Virus record (IMG/VR): IMGVR_UViG_3300020281_000056
Span: 1 to 38,461 of that record
Source: a virus
DNA length: 38,461 bases
Direction: 5' to 3' (one strand)
The notes beneath the pieces are model-generated. The model saw only the letters and a list, made by a program, of their open reading frames with translations, was not told the origin of the DNA and ran no database searches. Positions within the stretch are counted from its first letter, which is position 1; every line of letters starts with the position of its first letter. Below, one piece after another: positions 19,135-27,485 of this stretch. The position numbers were made by a program, and so were the translations under genes.

Positions 19135-21473
19135 TGGCTGAAGTTGAAAAAATTAAAGAGGACTTGGAAGTAGAAACTCCGGGCGAAGAGGTTAATATTG
19201 AACTTGAGGAAGAAACTCCTGAGTTAGAAAAAATTCGTGACCGAGCAGAAATTATAGATGAGTTTTATGAAAACGTCGCTTTAAAATTATCAGATGAAGT
19301 ATTACAAAGAATATCAAGTTCTCTAGTTCAAGAATATAAAAGAGATAAAGTATCCAGAAAAGATTGGGAGACTGGATACACAAAAGGTTTAGATCTACTT
19401 GGTTTCAAATACACTGAAATGACTAGACCTTTTAAAGGTTCAGCTTCTGTTACTCATCCCTTGTTAGCAGAGGCTGTAACACAATTTCAAGCACAGGCTT
19501 ATAAAGAATTAATTCCATCAGATGGCCCAGTAAGAGCACAAGTTGTTGGTGCACAAAGTGATGATAAAGTTAATCAAGCTACAAGAGTGCAAGAATTTTT
19601 TAATTACATGTTATTAGAAAAAATGGAGGAATATACTCCAGACATGGATCAAATGTTATTCTATTTACCATTAGCAGGATCTGCATTTAAAAAAATTTAT
19701 TTTGATGAAATCATGCAAAGAGCTGTTGCAAAATTTGTACCTGCAGAGGATTTAGTTGTTCCATATTATGCAACAGATTTATTAGAATGTGAAAGAATTA
19801 CTCACGTTGTTAGAATGAGTGAGAATGATATTATTAAACAACAGAAGTCTGGTTTTTACAGAGATGTAGAATTAAAACCTGTGCAAACAGGTATGACAGA
19901 TATTGAAAAAAAATATCAAGAATTAGAGGGAGTAACACCATCAGGTGATAAACAATATGGTTTTAATATTTTAGAAATGCATGTTGATTTAAACATAGAC
20001 GAGTTTGTACAAGAAAATCCTGAGAAAGATATAAAAATTCCATACATAGTAACAATAGATGAAGGTTCTGGAGAGATTTTATCTATATACAGAAACTACG
20101 ATATAGATGATGAAACAAAAAAACGTAAAGAATATTTTGTTCACTACAAATTTTTACCAGGATTAGGTTTTTATGGCTTTGGTTTAATTCACATGATCGG
20201 TGGATTATCAAGAACAGCCACACAAGCTTTAAGACAACTCCTTGATGCGGGAACTTTGAGCAATTTACCAGCAGGGTTCAAGAGCCGTGGTATCAGAATC
20301 AGAGATGATGACCAACCATTTCAGCCTGGTGAGTTCAGAGACGTTGATGCACCTGGCGGAAATATCAAAGATCAGTTTCAAATTTTACCATTTAAGGAAC
20401 CAAGTGGCACGTTATACCAACTTTTAGGGTTTGTCGTGCAAGCTGGTCAGAGGTTCGCGGCTATTACGGACATGTCTGTTGGTAATGATGCTCAAAATCG
20501 TGCAGTAGGCAGTACGATTGCACTTTTGGAACGCGGATCACGGGTCATGTCAGCTATTCATAAGCGTTGTTACTACGCAATGCGTAAAGAATTTAGACTT
20601 TTAGGTAAAATTTTTTCAGTTTATCTACCACCGGTCTACCCATATTCGGTTTATGGAGCAGATCGAATGATAAAAGTGCAAGATTTCGACGATAGAGTCG
20701 ATGTAATACCGGTTGCAGACCCAAATATTTACTCAATGGCGCAAAGAGTTACACTTGCTAACGAAAATTTAAAGATTGCAGTCTCAAATCCTGGATTACA
20801 CAACATCAGAGAAGCATATAGAAGAGTTTACGAGGCATTAGGTACAAAAGACATCGATAGTTTACTTAGACCTGACGAAGTTCCAGTACCGAAGGACCCA
20901 GCGATAGAAAATTTAGAGGCAATGCAGATGAAAATCCCGCAAGCTTTCCCACAACAGGATCATGATGCACATATTAACGCTCACAGAGCTTTTATGGCTA
21001 CAAGAATGGTTCAGATCAACCCTATGGTTTACGCAAACTTACAAGCACATATCTCTCAACACGTAAGTTTGAAGGCTCAAGGTGAAGTTGGTGCTCAAGT
21101 TGCAGCTGATATGGACATGCAAATTTTAATACAACAAGATCCTCAAAGTGCAGAGATACAAATCAATGCTATGATAGCGAGAAGAATAGCTGAGATTACA
21201 ACTGAGCTCGCACAAGCTGAGACTCAAACAAATAGAGACCCATTAGTTGCATTGAAGCAAAGAGAGTTAGATTTAAGAGCAATGGAAGTACAAAGAAAAG
21301 CAATGCAAGACATGGAATCTAATGAAATAAGAGAAAATGAAATTGAAGAGAATTTAGAGATACAAAAAATGAAATTAGAAAACCAAGAGGATCAAGCAGC
21401 TGAAAGAATTAAAGTTGCTAGAGAAAAATTAGACGTACAAAGGAAGAAAAATGCCCCTAACCGAAAAAGGTAA
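19134..21473 (+). CDS. Portal (head-tail connector) protein
   Basis: 779 residues, the size of podovirus-type portals. It forms the ring at the capsid vertex through which DNA enters and to which the tail binds. Supporting features: position directly after terL and before scaffold and capsid genes, GYTKGLDLLGFKYTEM and RPFKGSASVTHPLLAEAVTQFQAQAYKEL (a known portal block near residues 100-125), GDKQYGFNILEMHVD, FLPGLGFYGFGLIHMIGG and a Gln/Glu-rich helical C-terminus (660-779) like the barrel of long portals. An acidic N-terminal extension (residues 1-40) is unusual. It overlaps the next gene by 23 bases. Confidence 0.85.
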   Translation: MAEVEKIKEDLEVETPGEEVNIELEEETPELEKIRDRAEIIDEFYENVALKLSDEVLQRISSSLVQEYKRDKVSRKDWETGYTKGLDLLGFKYTEMTRPFKGSASVTHPLLAEAVTQFQAQAYKELIPSDGPVRAQVVGAQSDDKVNQATRVQEFFNYMLLEKMEEYTPDMDQMLFYLPLAGSAFKKIYFDEIMQRAVAKFVPAEDLVVPYYATDLLECERITHVVRMSENDIIKQQKSGFYRDVELKPVQTGMTDIEKKYQELEGVTPSGDKQYGFNILEMHVDLNIDEFVQENPEKDIKIPYIVTIDEGSGEILSIYRNYDIDDETKKRKEYFVHYKFLPGLGFYGFGLIHMIGGLSRTATQALRQLLDAGTLSNLPAGFKSRGIRIRDDDQPFQPGEFRDVDAPGGNIKDQFQILPFKEPSGTLYQLLGFVVQAGQRFAAITDMSVGNDAQNRAVGSTIALLERGSRVMSAIHKRCYYAMRKEFRLLGKIFSVYLPPVYPYSVYGADRMIKVQDFDDRVDVIPVADPNIYSMAQRVTLANENLKIAVSNPGLHNIREAYRRVYEALGTKDIDSLLRPDEVPVPKDPAIENLEAMQMKIPQAFPQQDHDAHINAHRAFMATRMVQINPMVYANLQAHISQHVSLKAQGEVGAQVAADMDMQILIQQDPQSAEIQINAMIARRIAEITTELAQAETQTNRDPLVALKQRELDLRAMEVQRKAMQDMESNEIRENEIEENLEIQKMKLENQEDQAAERIKVAREKLDVQRKKNAPNRKR

Positions 21474-22179
21474 AAAAATAAAAAAGTCTTTTAAAAAACA
21501 ATACGGCAAAGATGCTGATAAAGTTTTTTATGCTGCCGCGAATAAGGGAACTTTAAAAGGAGTTGTCAAAAGAAGAAAAGGATCAACTGGTTTTGAAGGA
21601 TCACCTGAACTTGGTGGCCAAGGAACACGTACGTCAACAACATATGGTGGTAATGGGAATGGTGGTAATGGAGCATCGTCAGGAGGTGGAGGACCAAAAA
21701 TAAGTACGGCAGCTAAAGTTAGTGCAATAGGAAAAGGAGTTTTTGATATTTCAGGTTTAGGTTTAGTTTATCAGGGAGCCAAAAAGGCTGCAGGAAAAAT
21801 TCAACAATTATCTACGCCAAAAATTCAAAAAGATATTTCATCAGCTGCATTATCTGGGTCTCCAATATTTAAAGTTCCTACAAAAAGAACAATAGGACCT
21901 TCCATAAGTGGTGATAATGGAGGTAGTCCAATACAACCAATATTAAAAAAACCAATTAAAACAAAAACAAAATCTTTTAGTGCGCCCGATTTTTTTCCTT
22001 TCAGGGCGTACAAAAGTGGCGGCGTGAGATTCGGACCACCCCCTAAAAGAGGGCCGAATCCGCTCGTCCCACCTGTAAAGTTGAAAACTGGAGGAAGAGG
22101 CACTTGCCCTCATCGACCAGATGGGATAAAAGGAGTAGGAAAGGCAATTAAAGGATTTAAATTTATTGGTGTAAAATGA
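21451..22179 (+). CDS. MPLTEKGKK-type basic protein with Gly-rich middle
   Basis: 242 residues. The N-terminus MPLTEKGKKIKKSFKKQYGK, then VFYAAANKGTLKGV, is a conserved small unit that I know as a separate protein in marine phages; here it is fused to a low-complexity Gly/Ser/Asn stretch (residues 55-90) and a Pro/Lys-rich C-terminal part (about 130-242). The start overlaps the portal end by 23 bases, preceded by AGGAAG. Function unknown; probably a minor virion protein. The fusion with a low-complexity tail is notable. Confidence 0.6.
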   Translation: MPLTEKGKKIKKSFKKQYGKDADKVFYAAANKGTLKGVVKRRKGSTGFEGSPELGGQGTRTSTTYGGNGNGGNGASSGGGGPKISTAAKVSAIGKGVFDISGLGLVYQGAKKAAGKIQQLSTPKIQKDISSAALSGSPIFKVPTKRTIGPSISGDNGGSPIQPILKKPIKTKTKSFSAPDFFPFRAYKSGGVRFGPPPKRGPNPLVPPVKLKTGGRGTCPHRPDGIKGVGKAIKGFKFIGVK

Positions 22180-22385
22180 GTTTCGCAAAAGCAATATTAG
22201 ACGCTTTAGAGAAAAAATATGATGCTGAAATAGCTCATGGTGATGCTACAATAAAAATATACCTTACTAATTCAGTAGGAATTGGTGAACATCCACAACA
22301 CATTGAGGAAGTTGATAAGTTGATATCTAAAATTTGTCATGCTAAAGAGAAGAAAGAAGAATTAAAAAATTTTGGAGATTTATAA
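22176..22385 (+). CDS. Small conserved hypothetical protein
   Basis: 69 residues: MSFAKAILDALEKKYDAEIAH then GDATIKIYLTNSVGIGEHPQ and HIEEVDKLISKICHAKEKKEEL. A helix, a strand and a helix. Short proteins of this plan recur between portal and capsid genes of uncultured marine phages as I recall them. It overlaps the genes before and after (ATGA and a single base). No function assigned. Confidence 0.6.
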   Translation: MSFAKAILDALEKKYDAEIAHGDATIKIYLTNSVGIGEHPQHIEEVDKLISKICHAKEKKEELKNFGDL

Positions 22386-22771
22386 TGGCGTGGTTTAGTT
22401 TAGCAAAAATAGCACTACAAGCAGGTAGTAAAATATACGCAAATAGACAAAAAACAAAAATGGCAATGTCAGATGCACAACTCATGCATGCTGAAAAAAT
22501 GGCTCGGGGTGAAGAAGCTTACCAAGGCAAATTGCTTGAGGCTCGTCAAAACGACTATAAGGATGAATTTGTTTTGATAATTATTTCGGCGCCCATCGTG
22601 GTGTTAATGTGGGCAGTCATGTCAGACGATCCTGAAGCGATGGAGAAAGTAAAGCTATTCTTTGAGTATTTCCAGTCACTTCCTTCTTGGTTTACAAACC
22701 TGTGGATTCTTGTGGTGGCGAGCATTTTTGGAATAAAGGGTACACAAATTTTTAGAAATGGTAAGAAGTGA
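22385..22771 (+). CDS. Two-span membrane protein
   Basis: 128 residues with a basic helical N-terminus (residues 1-60) and two membrane segments, FVLIIISAPIVVLMWAVM (about 62-79) and LWILVVASIFGIKGTQIF (about 106-123). Between them DDPEAMEKVKLFFEYFQSLPSW is a conserved-looking block. The plan resembles holin-like proteins, but the long cytoplasmic-type N-terminus and its location among virion genes also fit a virion membrane protein. Holin function is not supported beyond topology. Its TGA overlaps the GTG start of the next gene. Confidence 0.6.
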   Translation: MAWFSLAKIALQAGSKIYANRQKTKMAMSDAQLMHAEKMARGEEAYQGKLLEARQNDYKDEFVLIIISAPIVVLMWAVMSDDPEAMEKVKLFFEYFQSLPSWFTNLWILVVASIFGIKGTQIFRNGKK

Positions 22772-22974
22772 TCTTAGATTACCAAACCAGACAAGCCATC
22801 GAAAATATAATTAAGAAACAGCTTGAAAGAGAAAAAGACCATCTTATATATGGGGTTGATACCATAGACAAACTAATGTATTGTCGGGGTAAGATCAGTG
22901 GCCTTGAGTCACTGCTTCAAGATATAAAAAGCTTGCAAAAGGAGGATAACGATGGTCAGTTTGATAAAACCTAA
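22768..22974 (+). CDS. Small helical protein, GTG start
   Basis: 68 residues from GTG 22768 (GTGA overlap). Helical throughout: YQTRQAIENIIKKQLEREKD, then DTIDKLMYCRGKISGLESLL and an acidic end. A common type in phage virion blocks, occasionally linked to scaffold or capsid assembly. It overlaps the GroES-like gene by 23 bases; AAAGGAGG near its 3' end is the ribosome site of that gene. Confidence 0.6.
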   Translation: MILDYQTRQAIENIIKKQLEREKDHLIYGVDTIDKLMYCRGKISGLESLLQDIKSLQKEDNDGQFDKT

Positions 22975-23392
22975 ACCACTTTTAGTTCCGAAAGGACAAA
23001 AAAAGTCAGAGGAAAATTCAAAAGTTCCTACAGATCCCAAAGGCATAGAAGAATATCTTAAACAACTACCAGACCCAGTTGGATACAGAATGTTAGTACG
23101 TCCTTATTCTGGTGAAAAGAAAACTGAGGGTGGCATACTTTTAACTGATGAGACAAGTGAAAAAATTCAAATGACAACTGTTTGTGCACTTGTGGTTAAA
23201 ATGGGAGATCTTTGTTATCAAGACAAAGAAAAATTTCCTAACGGACCTTGGTGTAAAGAAGGTCAGTTTATTATGTATGGTAGATATGTTGGTAATCGAT
23301 TTCAAACGAAATACGGTGAACATAGAATTCTGAATGACGACGAGATTATAGGTACTATAAAAGACCCGAAAGATATCCTCCACTTGTTTTAG
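22952..23392 (+). CDS. GroES (Cpn10)-like co-chaperonin
   Basis: 146 residues, longer than the roughly 95 of bacterial GroES because of a basic N-terminal extension (residues 1-38). The core has PDPVGYRMLVRPYSG (41-54), KTEGGILLTDET (57-68, the mobile-loop region), then VVKMGDLCY, GPWCKEGQFIMYGRYVG and a C-terminal HRILNDDEIIGTI. These blocks follow the GroES beta-barrel order. Like T4 gp31 it may pair with the host GroEL to fold the capsid protein, which fits its place before scaffold and capsid. AAAGGAGG precedes the ATG. Confidence 0.75.
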   Translation: MVSLIKPKPLLVPKGQKKSEENSKVPTDPKGIEEYLKQLPDPVGYRMLVRPYSGEKKTEGGILLTDETSEKIQMTTVCALVVKMGDLCYQDKEKFPNGPWCKEGQFIMYGRYVGNRFQTKYGEHRILNDDEIIGTIKDPKDILHLF

Positions 23393-23404
23393 AAGGAGGA
23401 TAAC

Positions 23405-24421
23405 ATGGTCGAAGTAACCGCTGAGGAGAAAAAACCTCAAGAAGTAGAACTCGATACTGATGACGTCAAAGAAGAAAGTGTTGAAGTCAAACAGGAAGAG
23501 AAAAAAGAGGAAGCACCTAAATTAAATTTAGGTGAAGTTGACTTAGGATATACAAGTCACGATAAGTCAGAGAAAAAAGAAGAACTTCCAGAGGGTGTAG
23601 AGGTTAAAGAAGAAAAACCTGAAGAACCTAAAAAAGAAGTTAAAGAAAATAAACCTGTAGATAATCTTAAAGATCAATCAACTAATTATCAAAAAAGAAT
23701 TGATAAGTTGGTTTATCAAGTAAATGAAGCTAAGCGTAGAGAAAAAGCAGCTACGGATTATGCAAAGGGTTTACAAAAAAAGTATGACACTACTATCAAA
23801 AAGTATGATGCTTTAGATCAAAAAAACTTAAAAGAATTTGATGCTAGAGTGGATGCTCAAAGAGAACAGGTCAAAGTTTCCCTTAAACAAGCGATCGAGG
23901 CTAATGATTCGCAGAAGATAATGGAAGCTAACGATGCTCTAACTAAATTAGCAGTTGAAAAAGAAAAAGCTAGATTAGAAATGGAAAATCGTGAACAACA
24001 ACAACAACAAAAACAAAACGTAGAAGCAAAACCTAAAGAAACTCCTTCTGAGCCACCTCAGATCACGCCTAAAGCAAAAGAATGGGCGGAGAAGAATAAA
24101 TGGTTCGGAGAGGATAAAATCATGACTGATGCTGCGGTATCTATACATCAACAAGTTGTTCAAGAGGGTATTGAAGTAGATAGCGATGAGTATTATAATG
24201 AGGTTAATTCAAGGATTGGGAAGTATTTTCCTAATGCCTTTGAAACCACGACTAAAGAAGAAGTTAAGGAGCAACCTAAACCCGTCCAAACAGTTGCTTC
24301 AGCTGGTCGTAAACAACATGGACGCCGAACTGTGAAACTCACCAAATCACAGGTAGCAATAGCGAAAAGATTAGGGGTGCCTTTAGAGGAATACGCTAAA
24401 TACGTGAAGGAGGATAAATGA
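23405..24421 (+). CDS. Capsid scaffolding protein (probable)
   Basis: 338 residues. The N-terminal 100 are highly charged and rich in Glu, Lys and Pro; the centre (about 100-210) is a long charged helix with probable coiled coil (YQVNEAKRREKAATDYAKGL to LEMENREQQQQQK); a small folded part follows, and the C-terminus (GRKQHGRRTVKLTKSQVAIAKRLGVP) is basic, as in scaffold proteins that bind the coat with a basic tail. Position upstream of the capsid gene agrees. AGAAGGAGG precedes the ATG. Composition and position carry the assignment; no clear family motif. Confidence 0.75.
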   Translation: MVEVTAEEKKPQEVELDTDDVKEESVEVKQEEKKEEAPKLNLGEVDLGYTSHDKSEKKEELPEGVEVKEEKPEEPKKEVKENKPVDNLKDQSTNYQKRIDKLVYQVNEAKRREKAATDYAKGLQKKYDTTIKKYDALDQKNLKEFDARVDAQREQVKVSLKQAIEANDSQKIMEANDALTKLAVEKEKARLEMENREQQQQQKQNVEAKPKETPSEPPQITPKAKEWAEKNKWFGEDKIMTDAAVSIHQQVVQEGIEVDSDEYYNEVNSRIGKYFPNAFETTTKEEVKEQPKPVQTVASAGRKQHGRRTVKLTKSQVAIAKRLGVPLEEYAKYVKEDK

Positions 24422-24894
24422 GCGATAAGATAGATAGAACTTCACGCGAGTCTGAGTCTAGAGAAAATCTAGAACAACCAAAAACTTGGACTCCACCATC
24501 CAGTTTGGATGCTCCGAAAGCACCAACAGGATATGCACATAGGTGGATAAGAACCGAAGTGCAAGGTTTTGAGGATACAGCGAATGTATCTAAAAAACTT
24601 AGAGAGGGTTGGGAGTTTGTCAAAGCTTCTACTGTAGAAAGTGAACTTGGCAAAAATCATAAATACCCTTCTTATTCTGATGGCAAGTATAAGGGGTTAA
24701 TCGGGATTGGGGGCCTTGTGTTGGGAAGGATACCTTTGGATATTCTACAACAACGTGCTGAGTATTTTAAAAAAATAACTCAAGATAGAATGAATGCCGT
24801 TGATAGAGATCTTATGAAGGAACAACATCCGGACATGCCAATCAATATTGATAGGCAGTCCAACGTAACCTTTGGAGGTGGTCGTAAAAAATAA
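24418..24894 (+). CDS. Virion-associated hypothetical protein
   Basis: 158 residues: a polar, Ser/Arg-rich start, then TWTPPSSLDAPKAPTGYAHRWIRTEVQGF, LREGWEFVKAS, GLIGIGGLVLGRIPLDILQQRAEYF and an NVTFGGGRKK end. The GYAHRWIR...LREGWEFV block is a pattern I know from marine phages in exactly this place, between scaffold and capsid genes. Function unknown; probably a structural or assembly factor. It overlaps the scaffold gene by 4 bases (ATGA). Confidence 0.65.
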   Translation: MSDKIDRTSRESESRENLEQPKTWTPPSSLDAPKAPTGYAHRWIRTEVQGFEDTANVSKKLREGWEFVKASTVESELGKNHKYPSYSDGKYKGLIGIGGLVLGRIPLDILQQRAEYFKKITQDRMNAVDRDLMKEQHPDMPINIDRQSNVTFGGGRKK

Positions 24895-24952
24895 TATTTT
24901 TACTATTACTATCTAAGGACGGTAACTTAAAAATAATAGGAGAAAAAAACAA

Positions 24953-25528
24953 ATGGCAAACGTAGCGGAAAAGTTTGGTCTAAGACCTTACAGAAAACTA
25001 GACGGTACACCATTAGTTGGAGCTCAGAACAGATATAGTATTGCTAGTGGTCACACTACTGCAATTTTCCAAGGTGATTTGGTAATCCCATTAACTGCAG
25101 GAACAATTGACAGACACACTGCTAACAACTCAACAGCTGTTATAGGAGTTTTCAATGGATGTTTTTACACAGATCCTACTACGCAAAAACCGACCTTTAG
25201 AAATAGTTATCCAGGATCAATCGCGGCGAGTGATATCACAGCATTCGTAGTCGATGACCCAGATGCTGTTTTCTTAATGGATGCGGATGCAACATTTGCG
25301 CAAGCAGATCTGTTCCGAAACTATTCAGTATCAACTGGTGGCGGTAACACAACAACAGGCATTTCAGAAGTACAGCTTGACGTCTCGGTATCAGGAACAA
25401 ATGCGTCGTTTATAATTCAAGCGATCGACATTTCTCAAGATCCAGATAATAGCGATACTGGTTCAGCAAATGCCAACATTCTTGTAAGAATCAATAAGCA
25501 TTTTTACAGAAGTGGAACAGGAATATAA
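24953..25528 (+). CDS. Virion structural protein, probably capsid-associated
   Basis: 191 residues, beta-rich, beginning MANVAEKFGLRPYRKLDGTP. Blocks FQGDLVIPLTAG, GVFNGCFYTDPTTQKPTFRNSYP and VFLMDADATFAQADLF are recognisable from uncultured marine phage virion proteins. It directly precedes the major capsid gene, so a decoration or minor capsid role is likely. AGGAGAAA precedes the ATG. No enzyme motif. Confidence 0.65.
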   Translation: MANVAEKFGLRPYRKLDGTPLVGAQNRYSIASGHTTAIFQGDLVIPLTAGTIDRHTANNSTAVIGVFNGCFYTDPTTQKPTFRNSYPGSIAASDITAFVVDDPDAVFLMDADATFAQADLFRNYSVSTGGGNTTTGISEVQLDVSVSGTNASFIIQAIDISQDPDNSDTGSANANILVRINKHFYRSGTGI

Positions 25529-25540
25529 GGAGAATAGATT

Positions 25541-26458
25541 ATGGCAATAACACGTTCACAACTAGTCAAAGAACTAGAGCCAGGTTTAAATGCCTTATTT
25601 GGCCTGGAATACAACAGATACGAAAATCAGCATGCTGAAATTTATGTATCAGAAACATCTGACAGAGCTTTCGAAGAAGAAGTAATGTTAAGTGGTTTCG
25701 CTTCTGCACCAACTAAACAAGAAGGTGCTGGAGTAGTGTTTGATCAAGCGAATGAAACTTTCACAGCTAGATACACACACGAAACAATCGCTTTAGCATT
25801 TGCTATCACAGAAGAAGCAATCGAAGATAACCTTTATGACAGACTTGCAGCTAGATACACTAGAGCACTTGCAAGATCTATGTCTAACACGAAGCAAGTA
25901 AAAGCAGCTAACGTTCTTAACCAAGCTCAATTTACTGCAGTAACTGGTGGAGATGGTGTTCCGTTAATCGCGAACAATCACCCATTAGCAACTGGCGGTG
26001 AATTTAGTAACGTATTAGCAACAGCAGCTGACTTGAACGAAACTTCACTAGAGCAATCGTTGATTGATATCGCAGGATTCGTCGATGAAAGAGGCTTAAA
26101 AATCGCTGCACAAGGCGTGAAAATGATAATTCCAAAAGAATTACAATTCACAGCAGAAAGATTAATGAAGTCTCCTCAAAGAACGGCGACAGCGGACAAT
26201 GACATCAATGCATTAGTATCTATGGGAATGATTCCTCAAGGTTACAGAGTTAATAACTTTTTAACTGACACAGACTCATTCTTCATAATGACTGATATCC
26301 CTAACGGATTTAAGCATTTTGTCAGAGCACCAATCAAAACTGCAATTGAAGGTGACTTCGATACTGGTAACGTTAGATTTAAAGCTAGAGAAAGATACTC
26401 ATTCGGATTCTCAGATCCAAGATGTGTATTTGGTAACGGAAACTTACCAACTAGCTAA
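25541..26458 (+). CDS. Major capsid protein (HK97-fold type)
   Basis: 305 residues. Position after scaffold and before a strong terminator, plus conserved blocks MAITRSQLVKELEPGLNALF, YVSETSDRAFEEEVMLSGFA, ARYTHETIALAFAITEEAIED, TKQVKAANVLNQAQ, PLIANNHPLATGG and a C-terminal RYSFGFSDPRCVFGNGN. The pattern resembles the Mu gpT branch of HK97-fold capsid proteins. It makes up the capsid lattice. AAGGAG precedes the ATG. The terminator after it may raise its mRNA stability. Confidence 0.85.
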   Translation: MAITRSQLVKELEPGLNALFGLEYNRYENQHAEIYVSETSDRAFEEEVMLSGFASAPTKQEGAGVVFDQANETFTARYTHETIALAFAITEEAIEDNLYDRLAARYTRALARSMSNTKQVKAANVLNQAQFTAVTGGDGVPLIANNHPLATGGEFSNVLATAADLNETSLEQSLIDIAGFVDERGLKIAAQGVKMIIPKELQFTAERLMKSPQRTATADNDINALVSMGMIPQGYRVNNFLTDTDSFFIMTDIPNGFKHFVRAPIKTAIEGDFDTGNVRFKARERYSFGFSDPRCVFGNGNLPTS

Positions 26459-26482
26459 TACTAATTAACAGTATTACGAATT

Positions 26483-26513
26483 AAGGGGCGGTGTTCACAT
26501 CGCCCCTTTTTTT
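26483..26513 (+). terminator. Rho-independent terminator after the major capsid gene
   Basis: AAGGGGCG (26483-26490), a 10-base loop and CGCCCCTT (26501-26508), followed by a run of seven T (26507-26513). It is the clearest intrinsic terminator in the window. Its loop holds a -35 box (separate entry). Confidence 0.85.
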
Positions 26514-26522
26514 ATGTATAAT
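26494..26522 (+). promoter_or_regulatory. Promoter embedded in the capsid terminator
   Basis: TTCACA (26494-26499, 5 of 6), an exact 17-base spacer, and TATAAT (26517-26522, perfect). The -35 lies in the terminator loop; the spacer contains the right stem arm and T-tract. Expected start near 26529, leaving a leader of about 80 bases. Confidence 0.6.
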
Positions 26523-26528
26523 GTAAAC

Positions 26529-26607
26529 AACCTAGATTAAATAATCTGCAGACTGGCTAGGCAGACGCTATAGAGACTGCAGGTGCAAAACTATAGGAGA
26601 AAATATT
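26529..26607 (+). promoter_or_regulatory. Leader with inverted repeats before 26608
   Basis: CCTAG near 26531 and CTAGG near 26555 are complementary, and CTGCAG occurs twice, so this leader can fold. TATAGGAG precedes the ATG at 26608. No known motif. Confidence 0.35.
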
Positions 26608-27144
26608 ATGGCAAATACTACATTCGACGGTCCGGTAAGATCGAAAAACGGTTTTCAATCTATTGGCCCAGGTTCTGTAATCGCTCTAACTGCTGCAACT
26701 GATTTAACAGTTGCTGATCACGCAGGAAGAATAGTTACTATGGACCCAGTTGGAACTCCAACTGCAATCACACTTCCAACAATTGTTGCTACCTCAGATG
26801 GTGCATCAGCTGGTCCAGGAAGTGATCCGAACAACAAAAGTACAGTAGGGACAACTTTTGAAATTCTTTTCATTGATGAATTTACTGGTACTATTTCAAC
26901 TGATGGCACTGACAAGTTTGTTGGTTCAGTAATGATCGGTGTTGACGACGGTGCAAAAAAAGCTTTCGTGCCTGCAGCAGCAAATGATGTTATGAACTTA
27001 AATGGTGAAGCAGGAGCTGGTAACGCTACAACAGGTGGCTTAATTGGTTCAAGAGTAAAATTCACTGCAACAGCTGATAACACTTACATGGTTGAAGGTT
27101 TATTAATCGGTGATGGCACAATTGCTACACCTTTTGGTAACTAA
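26608..27144 (+). CDS. Virion structural protein, decoration-like
   Basis: 178 residues, beta-rich and Gly/Thr/Ala-rich: MANTTFDGPVRSKNGF, then VADHAGRIVTMDP, ITLPTIVATSDG, FEILFIDEFTGTISTDG and VEGLLIGDGTIATPFGN. The plan is that of small trimeric capsid decoration or head-stabilisation proteins. It has its own promoter behind the capsid terminator and a hairpin after it, so its amount can be set separately. No definite family. Confidence 0.65.
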   Translation: MANTTFDGPVRSKNGFQSIGPGSVIALTAATDLTVADHAGRIVTMDPVGTPTAITLPTIVATSDGASAGPGSDPNNKSTVGTTFEILFIDEFTGTISTDGTDKFVGSVMIGVDDGAKKAFVPAAANDVMNLNGEAGAGNATTGGLIGSRVKFTATADNTYMVEGLLIGDGTIATPFGN

Positions 27145-27153
27145 TAATTAAAC

Positions 27154-27173
27154 GGTGCTCCTTCGGGAGCACC
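27154..27173 (+). terminator. Perfect 8-bp hairpin with UUCG loop
   Basis: GGTGCTCC, TTCG, GGAGCACC: a perfect stem closed by the very stable C(UUCG)G tetraloop. No T-tract follows; ACTAAGGAG (ribosome site of the next gene) comes directly. It may be a processing or stability hairpin rather than a terminator. Confidence 0.55.
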
Positions 27174-27187
27174 ACTAAGGAGAATAT

Positions 27188-27478
27188 ATGGGTGGAGCAA
27201 GTTTTATGTCAGACCAGTCGAGTGCTCATGCAACAGCCACGGCACAGATGGTAGCGACAACGAGAAGAGCAAGATTAACTTCGATACAAGGTAAAGGTAA
27301 TTCAGCCAGTGGTTCAATTATTTTTAGAACTGGTGGTGCAACAGGAACTATAATTGCCACTTACTTGTTTGGTGAAGAGGGTCTAGATATGTATCTTCCA
27401 GGTTCTGGGATTTTATTTGAAGAAGGCATTCATGCTACTATTGCCGGAACAGCTGGCGTAACAATAACATTTACATAG
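27188..27478 (+). CDS. Small virion-type protein, copy 1 of a tandem pair
   Basis: 96 residues, beta-rich: RRARLTSIQGKGNSASGSII, TGTIIATYLFGEEGLDMYLPG and SGILFEEGIHATIAGTAG. The plan and several blocks (R-x-R-L, LP-x-x-GILFE-x-GI) match the next gene, so they are paralogues. Similar pairs occur in marine phages. Probably small virion surface proteins. AAGGAG precedes the ATG. Confidence 0.65.
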   Translation: MGGASFMSDQSSAHATATAQMVATTRRARLTSIQGKGNSASGSIIFRTGGATGTIIATYLFGEEGLDMYLPGSGILFEEGIHATIAGTAGVTITFT

Positions 27479-27485
27479 GAGAAAC

